Source: Saitoella complicata NRRL Y-17804 | Lineage: Eukaryota > Ascomycota > Saitoellomycetes > Saitoellales > Saitoellaceae | NCBI RefSeq assembly: GCF_001661265.1 | Contig: NW_017567011.1 | Span: 124,001-188,000 of the forward strand | DNA length: 64,000 nt | Direction of reading: 5' to 3' | Shown here: in pieces, positions 61,696 through 64,000 of the stretch | Numbering within the stretch: position 1 is the first letter of the stretch | Layout: every line of letters begins with the position of its first letter | Program-made: the position numbers and the translations under genes | The notes under the pieces: model-generated | What the model was told of the DNA's origin: nothing | The model's database searches: none | The model's input: the letters and a program-made list of their open reading frames with translations, nothing else

Positions 61696-64000
61696 ATGTC
61701 GTCGCCAGCTGCTGAAAGGAATGGCAGAAAGGACGAAGGGAAGGAGGGAACGCCAATGGTTGCGGAGCAGGCTGAGGTCGTCCCTGCGCAGAAGCGGAAG
61801 AGATCGGTCTCTCGTTCACCTGCGCCGCCCTCTCCCCACCGTCGACGTTTATCCCCGCCCCGTGGACCTCGTTATGATCTTCCACCTCGAGGACCGCGCA
61901 ACGATGCTCGTCATGACAGACCGGCTGTCCCCGACGTCGATCTTGCCCGTGCCCGTGAGCGTGAACGCCAACTCGCAGAACAAATGGAGAAGCGAACCGA
62001 AGAACCCGAAAAGAAGCCCTTTGACGCAAAAGCCGAATTCGAACGTCTCATGGAGACTCGTGCGGGTGGAACCTACGTCCCGCCCGCTCGTCTTCGGGCT
62101 TTACAGGCGCAGTTTACGGATAAGAATACGAAGGAGTATCAACGTATGCATTGGGAGGCGTTGAAGAAGTCGATCAATGGGTTGATCAATAAGGTCAATA
62201 CGTCGAATATCAAGATGATCATTCCGGAGCTTTTTGGAGAGAACTTGGTTAGAGGAAGGGGGTTGTACGCGAGGAGTATTATGAAGGCCCAAGCTGCTTC
62301 GTTGCCATTCACACCGGTCTTGACAGCGTTGACGGCAGTGGTTAATACGAAATTGCCGCAGGTTGGGGAGTTGTTGCTTACGAGGTTGATTGTGCAGTTC
62401 AGGAAGGCGTTCAAGAGGAATGACAAATCTGTTTGTCTTTCTTCGACGACCTTTATTGCTCATTTGTGTAACCAGGCTGTGGCGCATGAGATCGTTGCGT
62501 TGCAGATCTTGTCGTTGTTGCTTGAGCGACCTACGGATGATTCGGTTGAGGTTGCGGTCGGATTCATAAGGGAAGTCGGTGCGTACCTTGCCGAGGTTTC
62601 ACCGAAGGCGAATAACGGAGTCTTTGACCGCTTCCGCGCTATCCTTCACGAAGGGCAGATCGACAAGCGGGTTCAGTACATGATTGAAGTACTCTTCCAG
62701 GTCCGTAAGGACAAGTACAAAGACCATCCCATCATCCCTGAGGGTCTCGATCTTGTCGAGGAAGATGACCAGATCACGCATTACATCAGTTTGGACGACG
62801 AGTTGGATGTTCAGGAAGGTCTGGGTGTCTTCAAGTTCGACCCAGAATTCGAAGAAAACGAAGAGAGATACAAAGAAATCAAGGCCGAAATCCTCGGTGA
62901 CTCAGGCGAAGAGTCAGGATCCGACGACGAAGACGAAAGCGACGAAGAAGAAACCGAAGGTGCAGCTGTGGTCGACGAAGCCAAGCGTCAGGAAATCCAA
63001 GACCAGACAAACACCAATCTCGTGAACCTCCGCCGCACGATTTATTTGACGATCATGTCCTCCGTTGACTACGAAGAATGTTGCCACAAACTCATGCGGA
63101 TCAACATCCCCGAAGGACAACAAATCGAGCTAGCAAACATGATCGTGGAGTGTTGTTCCCAAGAACGGACATACAGTCGTTTCTATGGGTTAATGGGTGA
63201 GCGATTCTGCAAGTTGAACAGGATGTGGACCGACACCTTCCAAAGCGCATTCCAGACCTACTACGAGACGATCCACCGCTACGAATCCAACAAACTCCGC
63301 AACATCGCAAAATTCTTCGGACACCTCCTATCCACCGAAGCGATCCATTGGCACGTCCTCTCCTGCATCCACCTAAACGAAGACGAAACAACATCCTCCT
63401 CCCGTATCTTCATCAAAATCCTTTTCCAAGATCTCCAGGAATCACTTGGACTTAACGCATTGAAAGCTGTAATGGCAGATCCGATGTTGGAAGAGTGCTT
63501 CGGAGGGCTGTTTCCGAGGGATGAGAGTCGGAACACGAGGTTTGCGATCAATTATTTTACGAGTATTGGGTTGGGGGCGGTTACGGAGGGTTTGAGGGAG
63601 TGGTTGAAGGGAAATCCTACGGTACCGGCTGCGTTACCTGCCAAGGCTGGGAGCAGGTCTTCGTCGATCGATTCGAGAAGTAGCTATGACAGCCGTGGGA
63701 GGAGTCGGTCAAGATCGTATAGCTCCAGGTCGAGATCGGGATCGTATAGTGACTCCCGCTCCCGTTCGAGATCCAGATCCTACAGCTCTTCTCGGTCGAG
63801 GTCGAGGTCGTCTGACTCCCGCGACTCTCGGAGGAGTAGAAGCTACTGTTCCTCCCGCTCTCCCTCGCCTCGTCGTGGTCGTACCCATGGACGTGCTAGG
63901 TCGAGGTCGAGGTCGAGATCCAGGTCTTATGATTCGAGGTCGAGGAGTAGGAGTAGGAGTTCCAGTTACTCCCGCTCGCGGTCGCGCTTGTCCCGGTCGA
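61696..64000 (+). CDS. CWC22: Pre-mRNA splicing factor Cwc22, 5' part (runs off the window)
   Basis: The frame is open from ATG at 61696 to the window end, 768 codons without an intron or stop. Cwc22 joins the spliceosome before the first step and, in many eukaryotes, delivers eIF4A3 for the exon junction complex. An R/P/S-rich N-terminus precedes GGTYVPPARLRALQAQ. The MIF4G domain covers about 150-330 (HWEALKKSINGLINKVNTSN, FGENLVRGRGLYARSIMKAQ, FKRNDKSVCLSSTTFIAHL). An acidic stretch follows, then the MA3 domain about 440-560 (LRRTIYLTIMSSVDYEECCH, ERTYSRFYGLMGERFCKLNR). From about 650 the protein is an RS-rich tail, still running at the last base. Confidence 0.95.
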   Translation, partial: MSSPAAERNGRKDEGKEGTPMVAEQAEVVPAQKRKRSVSRSPAPPSPHRRRLSPPRGPRYDLPPRGPRNDARHDRPAVPDVDLARARERERQLAEQMEKRTEEPEKKPFDAKAEFERLMETRAGGTYVPPARLRALQAQFTDKNTKEYQRMHWEALKKSINGLINKVNTSNIKMIIPELFGENLVRGRGLYARSIMKAQAASLPFTPVLTALTAVVNTKLPQVGELLLTRLIVQFRKAFKRNDKSVCLSSTTFIAHLCNQAVAHEIVALQILSLLLERPTDDSVEVAVGFIREVGAYLAEVSPKANNGVFDRFRAILHEGQIDKRVQYMIEVLFQVRKDKYKDHPIIPEGLDLVEEDDQITHYISLDDELDVQEGLGVFKFDPEFEENEERYKEIKAEILGDSGEESGSDDEDESDEEETEGAAVVDEAKRQEIQDQTNTNLVNLRRTIYLTIMSSVDYEECCHKLMRINIPEGQQIELANMIVECCSQERTYSRFYGLMGERFCKLNRMWTDTFQSAFQTYYETIHRYESNKLRNIAKFFGHLLSTEAIHWHVLSCIHLNEDETTSSSRIFIKILFQDLQESLGLNALKAVMADPMLEECFGGLFPRDESRNTRFAINYFTSIGLGAVTEGLREWLKGNPTVPAALPAKAGSRSSSIDSRSSYDSRGRSRSRSYSSRSRSGSYSDSRSRSRSRSYSSSRSRSRSSDSRDSRRSRSYCSSRSPSPRRGRTHGRARSRSRSRSRSYDSRSRSRSRSSSYSRSRSRLSRS

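Noticed and set aside
1-64000. Search for retroelement or virus-derived sequence, CRISPR-like arrays and biosynthetic clusters
   Set aside because: None was recognised.The only mobile element with support is the MITE at 53781-54238.

Overview
This window is nuclear DNA of a filamentous ascomycete, most likely Pezizomycotina. The evidence is dense, mostly intact genes with introns of about 41-65 nt (GTATGT, GTACGT or GTGAGT donors, CTAAC/CTAAT branch sites, CAG/TAG acceptors). There are nuclear complex I genes, which budding and fission yeasts lack, fungal DASH kinetochore subunits, a WOPR regulator, a PalB/Rim13 calpain, and two proteins whose signatures I associate with Pezizomycotina (40307-41674 and 51027-52403). 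I cannot name the species. Function calls rest on recognising motifs by eye; no search was run.

Layout. 1-9 kb is rich in tRNA biology: the 3' part of exportin-T, one long gene fusing a TrmI/Trm61-type tRNA methyltransferase to mitochondrial GatA, a 6-pyruvoyl-tetrahydropterin synthase, the mitochondrial phosphate carrier, an intron-containing tRNA-Tyr and tRNA-His guanylyltransferase. A 2.4-kb gene-free stretch then leads into a WOPR (Gti1/Pac2) regulator with a perfect 12-bp minisatellite. After it come a decayed aspartic protease, an alkyltransferase-like DNA repair protein, a myosin regulatory light chain, and RPB6 and TFIIIA sharing one promoter. 19-30 kb holds a SET protein, a chitin synthase activator (Skt5-like), Gpc1, Hpc2, Bud32, Cbp6 and tubulin cofactor C. 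30-40 kb holds Dad2, complex I NDUFA11, Ubp2, NDUFS8, ACP1 and Vps74. 40-52 kb holds a Pezizomycotina-type Q-rich protein, Hsk3, an Mmt-type mitochondrial metal transporter, S-formylglutathione hydrolase, a membrane protein, a TPR protein, Ppm1 and a PH-domain protein. 52-54 kb is gene-poor and contains a 458-bp MITE with 48-bp terminal inverted repeats and a 10-bp target duplication. The last 10 kb holds PalB, RPL12, a coiled-coil protein, Pet100, TFIIF-beta and the spliceosome factor Cwc22, which runs off the end.

How genes relate. Many genes sit in divergent pairs with 120-460 bp between start codons (RPB6/TFIIIA, NDUFS8/ACP1, BUD32/CBP6, TBCC/DAD2, NDUFA11/UBP2, PALB/RPL12), so shared promoters are likely. 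Three complex I-related genes lie within 6 kb. CBP6 and PET100 are further respiratory-chain assembly factors. The most unusual feature is the single-polypeptide methyltransferase-GatA fusion, which would join two mitochondrial tRNA steps.
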